NCBI RefSeq assembly: GCF_001625365.1 | Contig: NZ_LJJF01000001.1 | Coordinates: 372,001-436,000, forward strand | Direction: 5' to 3' | Source of the DNA: Streptomyces sp. MJM8645 | Lineage (GTDB): Bacteria > Actinomycetota > Actinomycetes > Streptomycetales > Streptomycetaceae | Length of the DNA stretch: 64,000 bases | Shown: in pieces, positions 18,026 through 26,939 of the stretch | Numbering within the stretch: the first letter of the stretch is position 1 | How the letters are laid out: every line of letters begins with the position of its first letter | The notes under the pieces: generated by a model | Databases searched by the model: none | What the model was told of the DNA's origin: nothing | What the model saw: the letters and a program-made list of their open reading frames with translations, nothing else | Program-made: the position numbers and the translations under genes

Positions 18026-19126
18026 TCAGTACCGCAGGACGGCCGCGATGTGGCCGCGGGCGTCGAGTTCGCCGGTGGGGACGAACTGCACCTTGGCGCC
18101 GGTGTCGAGGGCGCGCTCCACGATCTCGTCGACCATGTCCTCGCGGACGTCGGGCTCACCGGCTGCCGCCGGGACGAGGTGGTTGTCGGTCACCCGGACG
18201 GGCTGCCAGTAGTCCTCCTCCACCGCGACCACCGCGGCGCGGCCCTCGGCGACGGTCTGCCAGACCTCGTCGATGCCGGCGGCCAGGCCCTTCACACCCT
18301 GGGCCTGGTCGAGGCGCTCGTGCAGCTCGGTGACGGCCTTGCTGCCCTGCTCGGCGACCGTGGACCGGACGGCCTCGGCCACCGCGGCGGCGGCGGCATG
18401 GCCGAGGCCGCCGCGCGAGACCTGGGCGGTGGCGCGCTTGGCGGCGGTGCCGACCTCGTCGAGCAGGGAGATCGCGGCGGCCTCGCCGAGCACGTACAGC
18501 GGGCGGTTGTCGGCCTCCAGCACGGCGGCCAGCGCGGTGTCAGCCGAACGCAGGAAGCGGCGGGTCTCCTCGTCGCGGAAGGTGCTCGGTACGTCCCCGA
18601 TCCGCTCCTTGCGCTCGACGTCCCAGTCCGGCGGGACCTGGTCGAGCGGGAAGGCGGCACTCGTGTGCTCGGCCAGGTGCGCCCCGCTGCCGCTGAACAG
18701 GGCGACCCGGTCGGCGGCGACGGTCAGCACCCAGTAGGGCGCACCGGCGGTGTAGGCGGAGACCAGGTTGCGGGTCAGGAAGGTCTCGGACAGCACGACC
18801 CGGGCGGGCACCGGGCGCGGCAGGGACCACACCTGGTGCTCGCCGGGGGCGGCGTAGATCACCAGGCCGTCCTCGGCGTGCACGAGGTCGACCTCGGTGA
18901 GCGCGCGGTCCAGCTGCTCGACGACGTCCAGCCGGTCGGCCCGGCTGACCGCCTCGTCGGCGTGCAGCCGGTTCTTCGCCTCGGCGACGAGGTTGCGCAG
19001 GCGGACCGGGTCCTGGGTGTTGTCGGGCTCGCTGCGGTGGGTGGGCAGCAGAACGGAGACGGCCGGGTAGCGCCGGGGGCGGCGCAGCTCGGCGAGGACG
19101 GCTGGCGTGAGCTCGGCTGCGTGCAT
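18026..19126 (-). CDS. Bacterial archaeo-eukaryotic release factor-like protein (BaeRF/Vms1-related)
   Basis: 366-aa protein with the eRF1-like architecture of the BaeRF families (Rv2629-like). An N-terminal alpha/beta domain begins PAVSVLLPTHRSEPDNTQDP. A middle domain with DNRPLYVLGEAAAISLLDEV follows, and the C-terminal RNase-like domain is VEEDYWQPVRVTDN through DTGAKVQFVPTG. Relatives such as Vms1/ANKZF1 release peptides from stalled ribosomes; bacterial members are assumed to act in ribosome rescue or dormancy. The internal ATG at 19126 has GAAGGG upstream. Confidence 0.78.
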   Translation of the reverse strand: MHAAELTPAVLAELRRPRRYPAVSVLLPTHRSEPDNTQDPVRLRNLVAEAKNRLHADEAVSRADRLDVVEQLDRALTEVDLVHAEDGLVIYAAPGEHQVWSLPRPVPARVVLSETFLTRNLVSAYTAGAPYWVLTVAADRVALFSGSGAHLAEHTSAAFPLDQVPPDWDVERKERIGDVPSTFRDEETRRFLRSADTALAAVLEADNRPLYVLGEAAAISLLDEVGTAAKRATAQVSRGGLGHAAAAAVAEAVRSTVAEQGSKAVTELHERLDQAQGVKGLAAGIDEVWQTVAEGRAAVVAVEEDYWQPVRVTDNHLVPAAAGEPDVREDMVDEIVERALDTGAKVQFVPTGELDARGHIAAVLRY

Positions 19127-19436
19127 CGGGTGCCCTTCGTGTCGCGGTGGGGGGTCCTGGTCGATGAGACCGACGTCGATGAGACCGAAAGTGTGGTGAT
19201 TCAACCGATTTGCCGGAATCATTCCCGACCCCTCCCCATCCCACCGCCCTCCCACGCCTCCCGCCACCGGAAAAGGCCCGGGGCCCGGCAGCCCGTCCGG
19301 CGCCCGCGGCGCCGCCGTTCGGCCGACCGGCCGTCACCGGGCTGCGGCTGTGCCACGGCCCCGGCCTCACGGCCACGGACGAGGGAATCCGCCGCCGCCC
19401 TCGTAACCCGCCCGGCGGATCGTCGTTGGACCCGCC
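19127..19436. promoter_or_regulatory. 310-bp divergent intergenic region
   Basis: Separates the BaeRF and small secreted protein genes. It holds a direct repeat TCGATGAGACCGA (19161-19173 and 19176-19188) and an 11-bp palindrome GGAATCATTCC (19215-19225), both on the BaeRF promoter side. No gene is seen. Confidence 0.4.
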
Positions 19437-19673
19437 ATGAAGAAGCGCAGCATGCTCGCCGTCGCCTCGCTCGCCGTGGGTTTCGTGGCCTCGCTCACCG
19501 CACCGAGTGCGCACGCCAGTGCCGTCGGGGGGCAGGACGGAATGTCCGGGTCGCTGACCAGTGCGCCGGACGCGTTGCCGGGGCAGGTCGGGGACGCGGG
19601 CGGCGTGGTCGGGGAGGCGACCGGGTACGTGACGGGCTCGGCCGACGGACTGGTCGGGGTCACCCCCGCATAG
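19437..19673 (+). CDS. Small secreted protein, 78 aa
   Basis: Typical Sec signal (MKKRSMLAVASLAVGFVASL, then APSAHA cleavage region) followed by about 50 Gly/Ser/Val-rich residues without Cys. It probably ends up in the cell wall or medium. The family is not recognised. It converges on the sigma-CAP fusion gene, 17 bp away. Confidence 0.65.
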   Translation: MKKRSMLAVASLAVGFVASLTAPSAHASAVGGQDGMSGSLTSAPDALPGQVGDAGGVVGEATGYVTGSADGLVGVTPA

Positions 19674-19690
19674 CTCGCAGCAGCGCGGCG

Positions 19691-21211
19691 TCAGGGCAGC
19701 TGGGCGCCGAGGTCCTGGGTCCAGTAGGTGCCGGCGGGGCCGGTGGCCAGACCGATGCCGACGTCCTTGAAGCCGCAGTCCAGCATGTTGGTCTGGTGGA
19801 TGCCGCCGTCCATCCAGTGGGCGACCACCGTGGCGGGGGACGTCGGGCCCCGGTCGAGGTTCTCGCCCCACTGGGACCAGCGGTAGCCGACGGCGGTCAG
19901 CCGGGCGTCGGTGCGGACACCGTCCGGGTTGACGTGGTCGAAGAAGCCGCGGGCGACCATGTCGTCGGCGTGCTTCTGGGCGGCCGTGTGCAGTCGGGGG
20001 TCGATCCGCAGGGGGGCGCAGCCCACCTTGCCGCGTTCGGCGTTGACGAGGTCGACGAGTTGGCGCTCCGGGCTGGGCGGCGGCGGGGCCACCGACCGGG
20101 TGGCGGTGGGTGACGGCGTGGCCGTCGCCGTCTCGCTGGGGGTCGGCGTGGGCGTGGCCGCCAGGGTGACCGGGGCGGAGGCCGGGGTCGCGGTGGGCAC
20201 CGGGGCGGCGGGAGCGGCGGCCGGGGTGGTGGGTTCGGGGGCCGCCTCCAGCGGGGTTTCGGCGGGGTGCGACCAGACCAGGGCGAGGGTGGTGACGGTC
20301 ACCACCGCCACCGCACCGCTCGCCAGGACGGCCTTGCGCGCGGCGGTCCCGGCCCAGCCGCCGTGGGTGCTCGCGGCGGTCGGGGCGGCGGTGGCGACGG
20401 TGGCCGCGGTGTGCTGGAAGTGCAGCAGCGCGGGCGATCCGAGCGGGATCGGCACCAGGGCGAGGCCGGCCAGCAGCCCTTCGGCGGGGAAGAGGTCGCG
20501 GCCGAGGCGGTCGCAGGTGGCGCAGCCGCGGATGTGGCGGGCGATGCGCTTGCGCCACACGGAGTTGGGGGTGCCGTCGAAACCGGTGGTGACGTCGGCG
20601 AGTTCGGGGCAGCGGGGGTAGGCGCCGAGGGCGCGGACGACGATCCGGCCGGCTTCGAGCTGCTTCTTCATCCGCTGCACGCGGACGGCGGTGTGCTGCG
20701 GGGTCAGGTCGAGGGCTTCGGCCAGTTCGGCGCGGGTGAGTTCGCCGCTGGCCTCCAGCCACCAGAGGGCGAGGAGCTCGCGGTCGTCGGGGTCGAGCCA
20801 GCGGGTGGCCTCGGCGACTTCCCGGCGCTGGCCGGAGAGGCCGAGGCGCAGGACGGTGAGGTCGGTGAAGTCGGCCCTGGGGTCGGCGAGTTCCCAGGTC
20901 TCGTCGAGGCCGCCGACGGTGGGCTGCTGCTGGCCGGCGGCGTGGCGGCGACGGATCTGGTTCATGGTGATGGCGACCAGCCAGGAGCGGAAGGACTCCG
21001 GCTCGCGCAGCCCGTCCAGGCCGTCCAGGGCGCGGATCATGGTCTCCTGGGCGACGTCGTCGACGTCGGCGTGACCGTCCAGGGCGCGCCCGGCGACGTT
21101 GTAGACGAGCGGCAGCCAGGCGGCGACCAGCGCCTCCTGGGCCTGCCGGTCGCCCGCCTGGGCCGCGCGTACCAGGGTGGTCCCGGTCCTGTTCTGCACG
21201 TCAGCGTTCAT
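19691..21211 (-). CDS. ECF sigma factor fused via zinc-finger-like motif and TM segment to an extracellular CAP domain
   Basis: 506-aa single ORF. Residues about 20-92 are sigma region 2 (DVDDVAQETMIRALDGLDGL) and about 128-195 are region 4 (LTRAELAEALDLTPQHTAVR). A zinc-finger-like segment follows with H226-x3-C230-x2-C233 (ARHIRGCATC) and C201. One membrane span is at about 294-313. An Ala/Pro/Thr linker leads to a CAP/SCP-PR1 domain (about 384-502; LVDLVNAERGKVGCAPL, GENLDRG, DCGFKDVGIGLA). The sigma factor is thus predicted to be membrane-tethered with a sensory or effector domain outside. The ATG at 21211 begins the sigma domain directly. The upstream gene encodes a CAP protein without sigma domains and shares the promoter motif. 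Confidence 0.88.
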   Translation of the reverse strand: MNADVQNRTGTTLVRAAQAGDRQAQEALVAAWLPLVYNVAGRALDGHADVDDVAQETMIRALDGLDGLREPESFRSWLVAITMNQIRRRHAAGQQQPTVGGLDETWELADPRADFTDLTVLRLGLSGQRREVAEATRWLDPDDRELLALWWLEASGELTRAELAEALDLTPQHTAVRVQRMKKQLEAGRIVVRALGAYPRCPELADVTTGFDGTPNSVWRKRIARHIRGCATCDRLGRDLFPAEGLLAGLALVPIPLGSPALLHFQHTAATVATAAPTAASTHGGWAGTAARKAVLASGAVAVVTVTTLALVWSHPAETPLEAAPEPTTPAAAPAAPVPTATPASAPVTLAATPTPTPSETATATPSPTATRSVAPPPPSPERQLVDLVNAERGKVGCAPLRIDPRLHTAAQKHADDMVARGFFDHVNPDGVRTDARLTAVGYRWSQWGENLDRGPTSPATVVAHWMDGGIHQTNMLDCGFKDVGIGLATGPAGTYWTQDLGAQLP

Positions 21212-21278
21212 GGTCCGCACTCCGTCTTGCCGTGTTCCGTTCGCCGCTGCCTCCTCGGAGACCTGTGGTGAGTGATCA

Positions 21279-21301
21279 GATAACAACAATTTGCGCGGAA
21301 T
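21279..21301 (-). promoter_or_regulatory. Promoter-like motif ATTC-N13-GTTATC upstream of the sigma-CAP gene
   Basis: Read on the minus strand, ATTC and GTTATC are separated by 13 bases, ending 68 bp before the sigma-CAP start codon. The same pattern lies 70 bp before the upstream CAP gene (22437-22459). It stands out as AT-rich against the surroundings and suggests co-regulation. Confidence 0.5.
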
Positions 21302-21329
21302 CGGAAAACGGGCCCTGCCGGAGGGCCGG

Positions 21330-22367
21330 TCAGGCCGGGGCCGCGAAGACCTGGGTCCACCAGGGGCCGCCCGAACCGGTCCGCACACCGACCCCGAGCT
21401 GCTTGAACGCGCAGTTCAGGATGTTCGCACGGTGACCGGGGCTGTTCATCCAGGACTCCATCACCGCGGCCGGGTCCTTCTGGCCGCGGGCGATGTTCTC
21501 GCCCCAGGTGCTCCAGCGGTAGCCGGTCGCCTCGATGCGGTGGTCGGCGTGGTCTCCGTCGGGGCTGGCGTGGTCGAAGTAGTTGCGGTCCGCCATGTCG
21601 TCGCTGTGCGACTGGGCGGCGCTGGCCAGCCGGGGCTCGGCGCTGACCGGGCCGCAGCCGGCCTTGGCGCGTTCGACGTTGACCAGGTCGACGACCTGCT
21701 GGGCGGAGGAGGGCGCGGCGCCGCCGCCGACCGGGGTGGGCACCGAGGCGCTCGTAGGGGCCCCGGTGCGCTGCGCGGCGGCCGGAGTACCGGTGGGCTT
21801 GGCGGGAGCGGGAGCGGTCACGGGCGTGCTCGGGCCCGGCTTCCCGGTGGCCGTCGGGGTCGGCGTCGCCCTCGCGGTCGCCGGGGCTGTCGGGGACGCC
21901 GGGGCGGCGGGGGTGGTCGCGGCGGCACTGGCCGGAGCCGACGCCGGGTCGGTGGCGGCCGAGGTGGCCGGGGTGGCCGGCGGCGCGGCGACGTCGGGGC
22001 CCGCTCCCCCGGCGCCGGGGACCTGGATGCCGTCGTGGGTGCCGGCCTCGGCGGCTATCAGGGCGGCGTCCGCCGCCATCGCCTGGCCGGTGGTGTCCCG
22101 GTCGGCCTGCTTGCCGCCGTAGGCCGCGTAGCCGGCGCCGACCAGGGCGGCGAGCAGTCCGGTGCCGGCCACGGCGGCGGCGACGGCGGCGACCGGGCCG
22201 ACCGGACCGCGCCGTCGGGCCCGGCGGCCCCGGCCTCCGGGGCGTTCCGTGTGCCGCTGGGCGGCCCGGCGCGCGGAGCGGCCGCCGGGTCGGCCGGAGG
22301 CTCCGCTCCGTGCACCGCTCTCGGCACCGATCGCCGGGAGGATGGTCGTCCTGTCGTCGCTGTTCAC
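21330..22367 (-). CDS. CAP/SCP-domain protein, membrane-anchored or secreted
   Basis: 345-aa protein. A basic, Arg/Gly-rich N-terminus leads to a hydrophobic segment (about 57-80, AAVAAAVAGTGLLAALVGAG). An Ala/Pro/Thr-rich linker of about 120 residues precedes a C-terminal CAP domain (VVDLVNVERAKAGCGPVSAE, GENIARGQ, SPGHRANILNCAFKQLGVGV). The last 120 residues closely parallel the CAP domain of the adjacent sigma factor fusion, so the two are paralogues. The GTG start follows a basic reading frame without other good starts. Its role is unknown; bacterial CAP proteins are often wall-associated. Confidence 0.85.
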   Translation of the reverse strand: MNSDDRTTILPAIGAESGARSGASGRPGGRSARRAAQRHTERPGGRGRRARRRGPVGPVAAVAAAVAGTGLLAALVGAGYAAYGGKQADRDTTGQAMAADAALIAAEAGTHDGIQVPGAGGAGPDVAAPPATPATSAATDPASAPASAAATTPAAPASPTAPATARATPTPTATGKPGPSTPVTAPAPAKPTGTPAAAQRTGAPTSASVPTPVGGGAAPSSAQQVVDLVNVERAKAGCGPVSAEPRLASAAQSHSDDMADRNYFDHASPDGDHADHRIEATGYRWSTWGENIARGQKDPAAVMESWMNSPGHRANILNCAFKQLGVGVRTGSGGPWWTQVFAAPA

Positions 22368-22436
22368 GTGCCCACGCTTTCTGTCCGGGTCGGCGGGTCG
22401 GGTGCCGACACCTGGGAGACCGCCCGGCGGCGCGCC

Positions 22437-22459
22437 GATAACAGAAAGTCCGAACGAAT
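22437..22459 (-). promoter_or_regulatory. Promoter-like motif ATTC-N13-GTTATC upstream of the CAP gene
   Basis: Same ATTC and GTTATC elements with the same 13-base spacing as at 21279-21301, ending 70 bp upstream of the GTG start. Confidence 0.5.
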
Positions 22460-22542
22460 GTCCGGCGGCAGGATCACGGGCCGGCCGCGGCCGCACCCGG
22501 GGCCCGCTCCCGAGGCCCGCCCTCAGGCCACCCGCACGCGGG

Positions 22543-23010
22543 TCACGGGGCGTCCGGGGCCATGTCGTAGGTGACGAACATGGTCCGGGTGGCGACCTGG
22601 TCGTACTTGCTGCGGGCGCGGTGGTTGTCGTCGGCGGTGATCCAGCGGACGGTGTTCCAGCCGCGCTCGGCGGCGATCGCCCGCAGCCGGGCCAGCAGTT
22701 GGTCCACCGCTCCGCCGCCGCGCACCTCGGGCGCGACGAACAGGTCGTCGAGGAAGCCGCCGACGGCGCCGTGCAGGGGGCGGGCGAAGGGGCGGTAGTG
22801 GGCGAGCCCGACCGGCGTGCCGTCGCCGTCGCGGACCAGCAGGCCCTCCAGTTCGTGGTCCGGGTCGTGGAGCCAGGACCAGACCAGTTCGGCCTTCTCC
22901 TCCGGCATCGGCACCCGGTAGAACGCGCAGTAGCCACGGAAGAGTTCGCGCCAGGCGGGGTAGTCGGCGCGCTCCGGCGCGCCGACGCTCCAGCGGGTCG
23001 TGGTGGTCAA
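22543..23010 (-). CDS. GNAT-family N-acetyltransferase
   Basis: 155-aa acetyltransferase. The core shows LVRDGDGTPVGLAHYRPF, then FLDDLFVAPEVRGGGAVDQL (the acetyl-CoA-binding loop, here RGGGAVDQLL) and the family ending NHRARSKYDQVATRTMFVTY. The TTG at 23010 is taken as start because GGGAG lies six bases before it. An in-frame ATG at 23070 lacks a ribosome-binding site and would add Pro/Arg-rich residues. The substrate is unknown. Confidence 0.82.
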   Translation of the reverse strand: MTTTTRWSVGAPERADYPAWRELFRGYCAFYRVPMPEEKAELVWSWLHDPDHELEGLLVRDGDGTPVGLAHYRPFARPLHGAVGGFLDDLFVAPEVRGGGAVDQLLARLRAIAAERGWNTVRWITADDNHRARSKYDQVATRTMFVTYDMAPDAP

Positions 23011-23224
23011 CTCGGTCTCCCTCGGTCGGGCGGGCCCCGGGGTCGCCGGGCCGCGGTGTGGCGCCAGCATGACGGGCCATCGGCTCCGCGCCGAACTCCA
23101 CCACGGCCAAGACCGGCCGTCCGCGCACTCCACTCCGGCGCGGTACGGGCGCGCCGCCCGCCGTGCGCCGGCCGGTCGGGTGGCCGATCCTGGACGCCCG
23201 GCCACGCACCACCCGAGGAGCGCC

Positions 23225-24766
23225 ATGCGGCTGCGGCACCTGGCCCAGACGTCCCGCGCCGTCGCCGCCGAGCCCGGACGGCGGGCCAAGACGGCGCTGC
23301 TCGCGGACTGCCTGCGCGCACTGGGCCCGGCCGAGGCCCCGGCGGCGGTGGGCCTGCTGTCGGGCGAGTCGCAGCGGCTGCGCACCGGCGTCGGCCCGGC
23401 GGGCCTGCGCGACCTGCCGCCGCCCGCCGCCGAGGCCTCGCTCGGCGTCCGGGAGACCGAACGGGAATTGGAGCGGATCGCCGGGGTGCACGGGCCCGGC
23501 GCGCAGGCCGAGCGGCGGCGGCTGCTGGCCGGGCTGTTCGCCCGAGCGACCGAGGTCGAGCAGGCGTTCCTGCGCGCGGTGCTGGTCGGCGAGCTGCGCC
23601 AGGGCGCGCTGGACGCGCTGGTCGGCGACGCCGTCGCCCAGGCCGCCGGGGTGCCCGCGGCGGCGGTGCGCCGGGCGCTGATGTTCCGTGGCTCCGCCCG
23701 GGCGGTGGCGGAGGCGGCGCTGACCGGCGGGGCGCCCGCGCTGGCCGCGTTCCGGCTGGAAGTGGGCCGGGCGGTGCGGCCGATGCTGGCCGCCTCCGCG
23801 CCCGACGTGGCCTCGGCGCTGGAGCGCACCGGCCCGGCCGCGCTGGAGTGGAAGCTGGACGGCGTCCGGGTGCAGGTGCACCGGGACGGCGCGGAGGTCG
23901 CGGTGTTCACCCGCGGTCTGGACGACATCACCGCGCGCGTCCCCGAGGTGGCCGAGGCGGCGCTCGCGCTGCCGCTGCGCTCGGCGGTGCTGGACGGCGA
24001 GGCGATCGCACTCGGGCCCGACGGGCGGCCGCGCCCGTTCCAGGAGACCGCCGCGCGCACCGCCTCCCGGCGGGATCCGGAGCGGCTGCGCGCCGAAGTC
24101 CCGCTCAGCGCCTTCTTCTTCGACCTGTTGCACCGGGACGGCGAGGACCTGGTGGACCGCCCCGGCCGGGAGCGGTGGGCGGCGCTGGACGGGGCGGTGC
24201 CGGAGGGCCTGCGGGTGCCCCGCACCGAGACCGGGGACGGCGAGCGGGCACTGGAGTTCTTCCGCGAGACCCTGGCCCGCGGTCACGAGGGCGTCCTGGT
24301 CAAGGACCCGACGGCCGGGTACGCGGCCGGGCGGCGCGGTGCCGGCTGGATAAAAGTGAAGCCCCGACACACGCTGGACCTGGTGGTGCTGGCCGCCGAG
24401 TGGGGCAGCGGCCGGCGGCGCGGCCTCCTCAGCAATCTGCACCTGGGCGCCCGGGCGGCGGGCGAGCCCGGGCTTGGCCCGTGGGTGATGCTCGGCAAGA
24501 CCTTCAAGGGCCTCACCGACGAGACGCTCGCCTGGCAGACCGCCGAACTCCTCGCCCGCGAGAGCGGGCGGGACGACTGGACGGTGCGGGTCCGGCCGGA
24601 ACTGGTCGTCGAGATCGCCTTCGACGGTCTCCAGCGCAGCCCCCGCTACCCGGCGGGGCTGGCCCTGCGGTTCGCCCGGGTGGTGCGCTACCGGCCGGAC
24701 AAGGGCGCGGCCGAGGCCGACACCGTCGCCACCGTCCGGGAGATCGCCGCCGCCGAGGGGCTGTGA
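23225..24766 (+). CDS. ligB: ATP-dependent DNA ligase
   Basis: 513-aa ligase with an N-terminal DNA-binding domain and the nucleotidyltransferase core. Motif I is EWKLDGVRV (K210 forms the AMP adduct). Motif III/IIIa region is DGEAIALG, motif IV is EGVLVKDP and motif V is WIKVKPRH, followed by an OB domain. It seals nicks in duplex DNA with ATP, alongside the essential NAD-dependent LigA. It is a stand-alone ligase, not a LigD fusion. CGAGGAG lies just before the ATG. Confidence 0.92.
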   Translation: MRLRHLAQTSRAVAAEPGRRAKTALLADCLRALGPAEAPAAVGLLSGESQRLRTGVGPAGLRDLPPPAAEASLGVRETERELERIAGVHGPGAQAERRRLLAGLFARATEVEQAFLRAVLVGELRQGALDALVGDAVAQAAGVPAAAVRRALMFRGSARAVAEAALTGGAPALAAFRLEVGRAVRPMLAASAPDVASALERTGPAALEWKLDGVRVQVHRDGAEVAVFTRGLDDITARVPEVAEAALALPLRSAVLDGEAIALGPDGRPRPFQETAARTASRRDPERLRAEVPLSAFFFDLLHRDGEDLVDRPGRERWAALDGAVPEGLRVPRTETGDGERALEFFRETLARGHEGVLVKDPTAGYAAGRRGAGWIKVKPRHTLDLVVLAAEWGSGRRRGLLSNLHLGARAAGEPGLGPWVMLGKTFKGLTDETLAWQTAELLARESGRDDWTVRVRPELVVEIAFDGLQRSPRYPAGLALRFARVVRYRPDKGAAEADTVATVREIAAAEGL

Positions 24767-24960
24767 GCCGCCCTTTGGCGGAGTAACGTCAATTTCAAAC
24801 CCCTTTGCGGCGGCGCTGGACCGGCTCCGAACCGAATCGGCCATTCTGGACGATCCCCGCATCGCCCCTCCGTGGACGCAAGGGTGGCGGTTAGGTTGGC
24901 AATGACAACGAGAGGCGGCCGCCGGACGCCCGGCGCCGCACTGGCGAGAGGTGCTCGACC

Positions 24961-25179
24961 ATGAAGGTGAGCGTCGACCGGGACCGCTGCTGCAGCTCCG
25001 GGATGTGCGTCCTGAACGCTCCGGAGATCTTCGACCAGGACGAGCAGGACAGTCTGGTGATCCTCCGTCAGACCGAGTTCAAGCCCCCGCAGTTCGCCGT
25101 GCTGAGGCTCGCCGCCGAGCTCTGCCCGGGCGGCGCGATCACCGTCACCGAGGAGGACTCCGCCGAGGACGCCGGCTGA
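24961..25179 (+). CDS. Ferredoxin (single 3Fe-4S/4Fe-4S cluster), P450 partner
   Basis: 72-aa small acidic ferredoxin of the type paired with Streptomyces P450s. The cluster ligands are in DRCCSSGMC and ELCPGGAI, the CxxxxxC...CP pattern of one-cluster ferredoxins. It should pass electrons from a ferredoxin reductase to the P450 encoded 145 bp downstream. No reductase is nearby. Confidence 0.92.
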   Translation: MKVSVDRDRCCSSGMCVLNAPEIFDQDEQDSLVILRQTEFKPPQFAVLRLAAELCPGGAITVTEEDSAEDAG

Positions 25180-25324
25180 CGCCCCCACCGGCTCCCGACG
25201 GCCCCCTGCCCGCGCCGACCCCGGCCACCGTGACGACCGCCGCTCCCGGCCGCCGTCGCGCGAACCGTCGGCCCCGGCGCCACCCCACCCACCCGAGGAC
25301 ATTGCGACGCAAGGAGACCCCACC

Positions 25325-26539
25325 TTGACGAGCACACCCACCGCCCGGACCTTCCCGATGCCGGCCCCGCGCGACGCCGGCTGCCCGTTCAGCCCGCCGC
25401 CCGCCTACACCGAGGCCGCCGCGACGGCGCCCATCACCCGCGCCGCCCTGCCCGACGGCGAGTCCTGCTGGCTGGCCACCGGCTACGCCGAGGTCCGCAC
25501 CATCCTGTCCGACCGCCGGTTCAGCGCGGACGCCCGCCACCCGGGGTTCCCGATGCTGGTGCCCGGCCGCCGGGAGGCCCTCCTCGCCAACCCGAGCTTC
25601 CTGCGGCTCGACGACCCCGAGCACGCCCGGCAGCGCCGGATGGTCACCGGCGACTTCCTGGTCAAGCGGGTCGAGGCGATGCGCCCCGGCATCCAGCAGA
25701 TCGTCGACGAGGCGCTCGACCGGATGACCGACGGCCGGACCGAGGCCGACCTGGTCGCCGACTTCGCGCTGCCCGTCCCCTCGCTGGTGATCTGCCTGCT
25801 GCTCGGCGTCCCGTACGAGGACCGGGACCGCTTCCAGGGCCTCAGCCGGACCTTGCTCAACAAGCACAGCTCGGCCGAGGAGGTCCAGGCCGCCTCGGAC
25901 GAACTGCGCGAGTACCTGGGTGGCCTGGCCGCCCGCAAGCGGGAGGAGCCGGGCAACGACATACTCAGCCGGCTCGCCGTCCGGGACGACCTCACGCCGG
26001 ACGAGGTCGCCACGACCGGCATCCTGCTGCTGATAGCCGGGCACGAGACGACCGCGAACATGATCTCGCTCTCCACCGCCCTGCTCCTCGACCAGCCCGA
26101 GCAGATCGCCAGGCTGGCCGACCCGGCCGCGCTGCCCGGCGCCGTCGAGGAACTGCTGCGCCACCTGACCATCGTCGACCACGGGCTGCCCCGGGTCGCC
26201 TTGGAGGACGTCGAGCTGGGCGGCACCGTGATCAAGGCCGGGGAGGGCGTGATCGCGCTGATCTCCACCGCCAACCAGGACGAGGAGATGTTCGGCGGCG
26301 CCGACCTGCGGCCGGCCGACGAGCTCGACCTCGACCGGGACGCCCGGCGGCACATGGCCTTCGGCTTCGGCGTGCACCAGTGCCTCGGGCAGCCGCTCGC
26401 CCGCGCCGAGCTCCAGATCGCCCTGGCCACCCTGTTCCGACGGCTGCCCGGCCTGCGGCCGGCGGCCACCGGGGAGGGCCGGAAGTTCCGCTCGGAGGCG
26501 TTCATCTACGGAATGCGGTCGCTGCCCGTCACCTGGTGA
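25325..26539 (+). CDS. Cytochrome P450 (CYP105-like)
   Basis: 404-aa P450. It has the I-helix oxygen-activation motif AGHETTAN, K-helix EELLRH (ExxR), and heme-binding loop FGFGVHQCLGQPLARAE with the axial Cys near 353. The N-terminus (MPAPRDAGCPFSPPP) and GDFLVKRVEAMRP region resemble CYP105, a xenobiotic- and antibiotic-hydroxylating group. The TTG start has a strong AAGGAG eight bases upstream. The ferredoxin gene immediately upstream forms the usual pair. Confidence 0.9.
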   Translation: MTSTPTARTFPMPAPRDAGCPFSPPPAYTEAAATAPITRAALPDGESCWLATGYAEVRTILSDRRFSADARHPGFPMLVPGRREALLANPSFLRLDDPEHARQRRMVTGDFLVKRVEAMRPGIQQIVDEALDRMTDGRTEADLVADFALPVPSLVICLLLGVPYEDRDRFQGLSRTLLNKHSSAEEVQAASDELREYLGGLAARKREEPGNDILSRLAVRDDLTPDEVATTGILLLIAGHETTANMISLSTALLLDQPEQIARLADPAALPGAVEELLRHLTIVDHGLPRVALEDVELGGTVIKAGEGVIALISTANQDEEMFGGADLRPADELDLDRDARRHMAFGFGVHQCLGQPLARAELQIALATLFRRLPGLRPAATGEGRKFRSEAFIYGMRSLPVTW

Positions 26540-26572
26540 CGGCCGTCGGACGGAGGGCGGGGCCGGCCGGCG

Positions 26573-26600
26573 ACCGGACAGGGTCTAGGTCCTGTCCGGT
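26573..26600. terminator. Terminator after the P450 gene
   Basis: Perfect 10-bp stem (ACCGGACAGG, 26573-26582, with 26591-26600) and 8-base loop, 34 bases after the P450 stop. Confidence 0.65.
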
Positions 26601-26758
26601 CGATCTTGGCGCCCGGCATGATCCGAAAGAGAGCCCCTAGGCCGTTCGGCTGGCCCCGGGGCCGGGGCGGGGGCAGGCTGGGGGGTGAGAGACAGACCCG
26701 GCCCTGCCGCACCCCGGCTCGGAGCGCGCCCGGACCGGCCGAGGAGACGGAGCCCGCC

Positions 26759-26923
26759 ATGACCGACATGAGCGAACGGGCCGAGATGAGCACGGACCGT
26801 GACGAGGACGTCCGCGCCGCGGATCCCGAAGAGGGCATCACCTCGATGCAGAACCTGCACGCGCAGGACACCTCCCAGGCGGAGGGCGAGCCCACCCTGG
26901 AGGAGTCCGGTCCGGACCGCTGA
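26759..26923 (+). CDS. Small acidic protein, 54 aa
   Basis: Starts MTDMSERAEMSTDRDEDV and is rich in Asp/Glu/Ser, with no Cys or hydrophobic core; it is likely disordered. GAGGAG lies upstream of the ATG with an extended spacing. The family is not recognised. It stands before another small protein gene and is followed by a terminator, so it is probably its own transcript. Confidence 0.55.
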   Translation: MTDMSERAEMSTDRDEDVRAADPEEGITSMQNLHAQDTSQAEGEPTLEESGPDR

Positions 26924-26939
26924 ACAGCTGTGAGCACCC

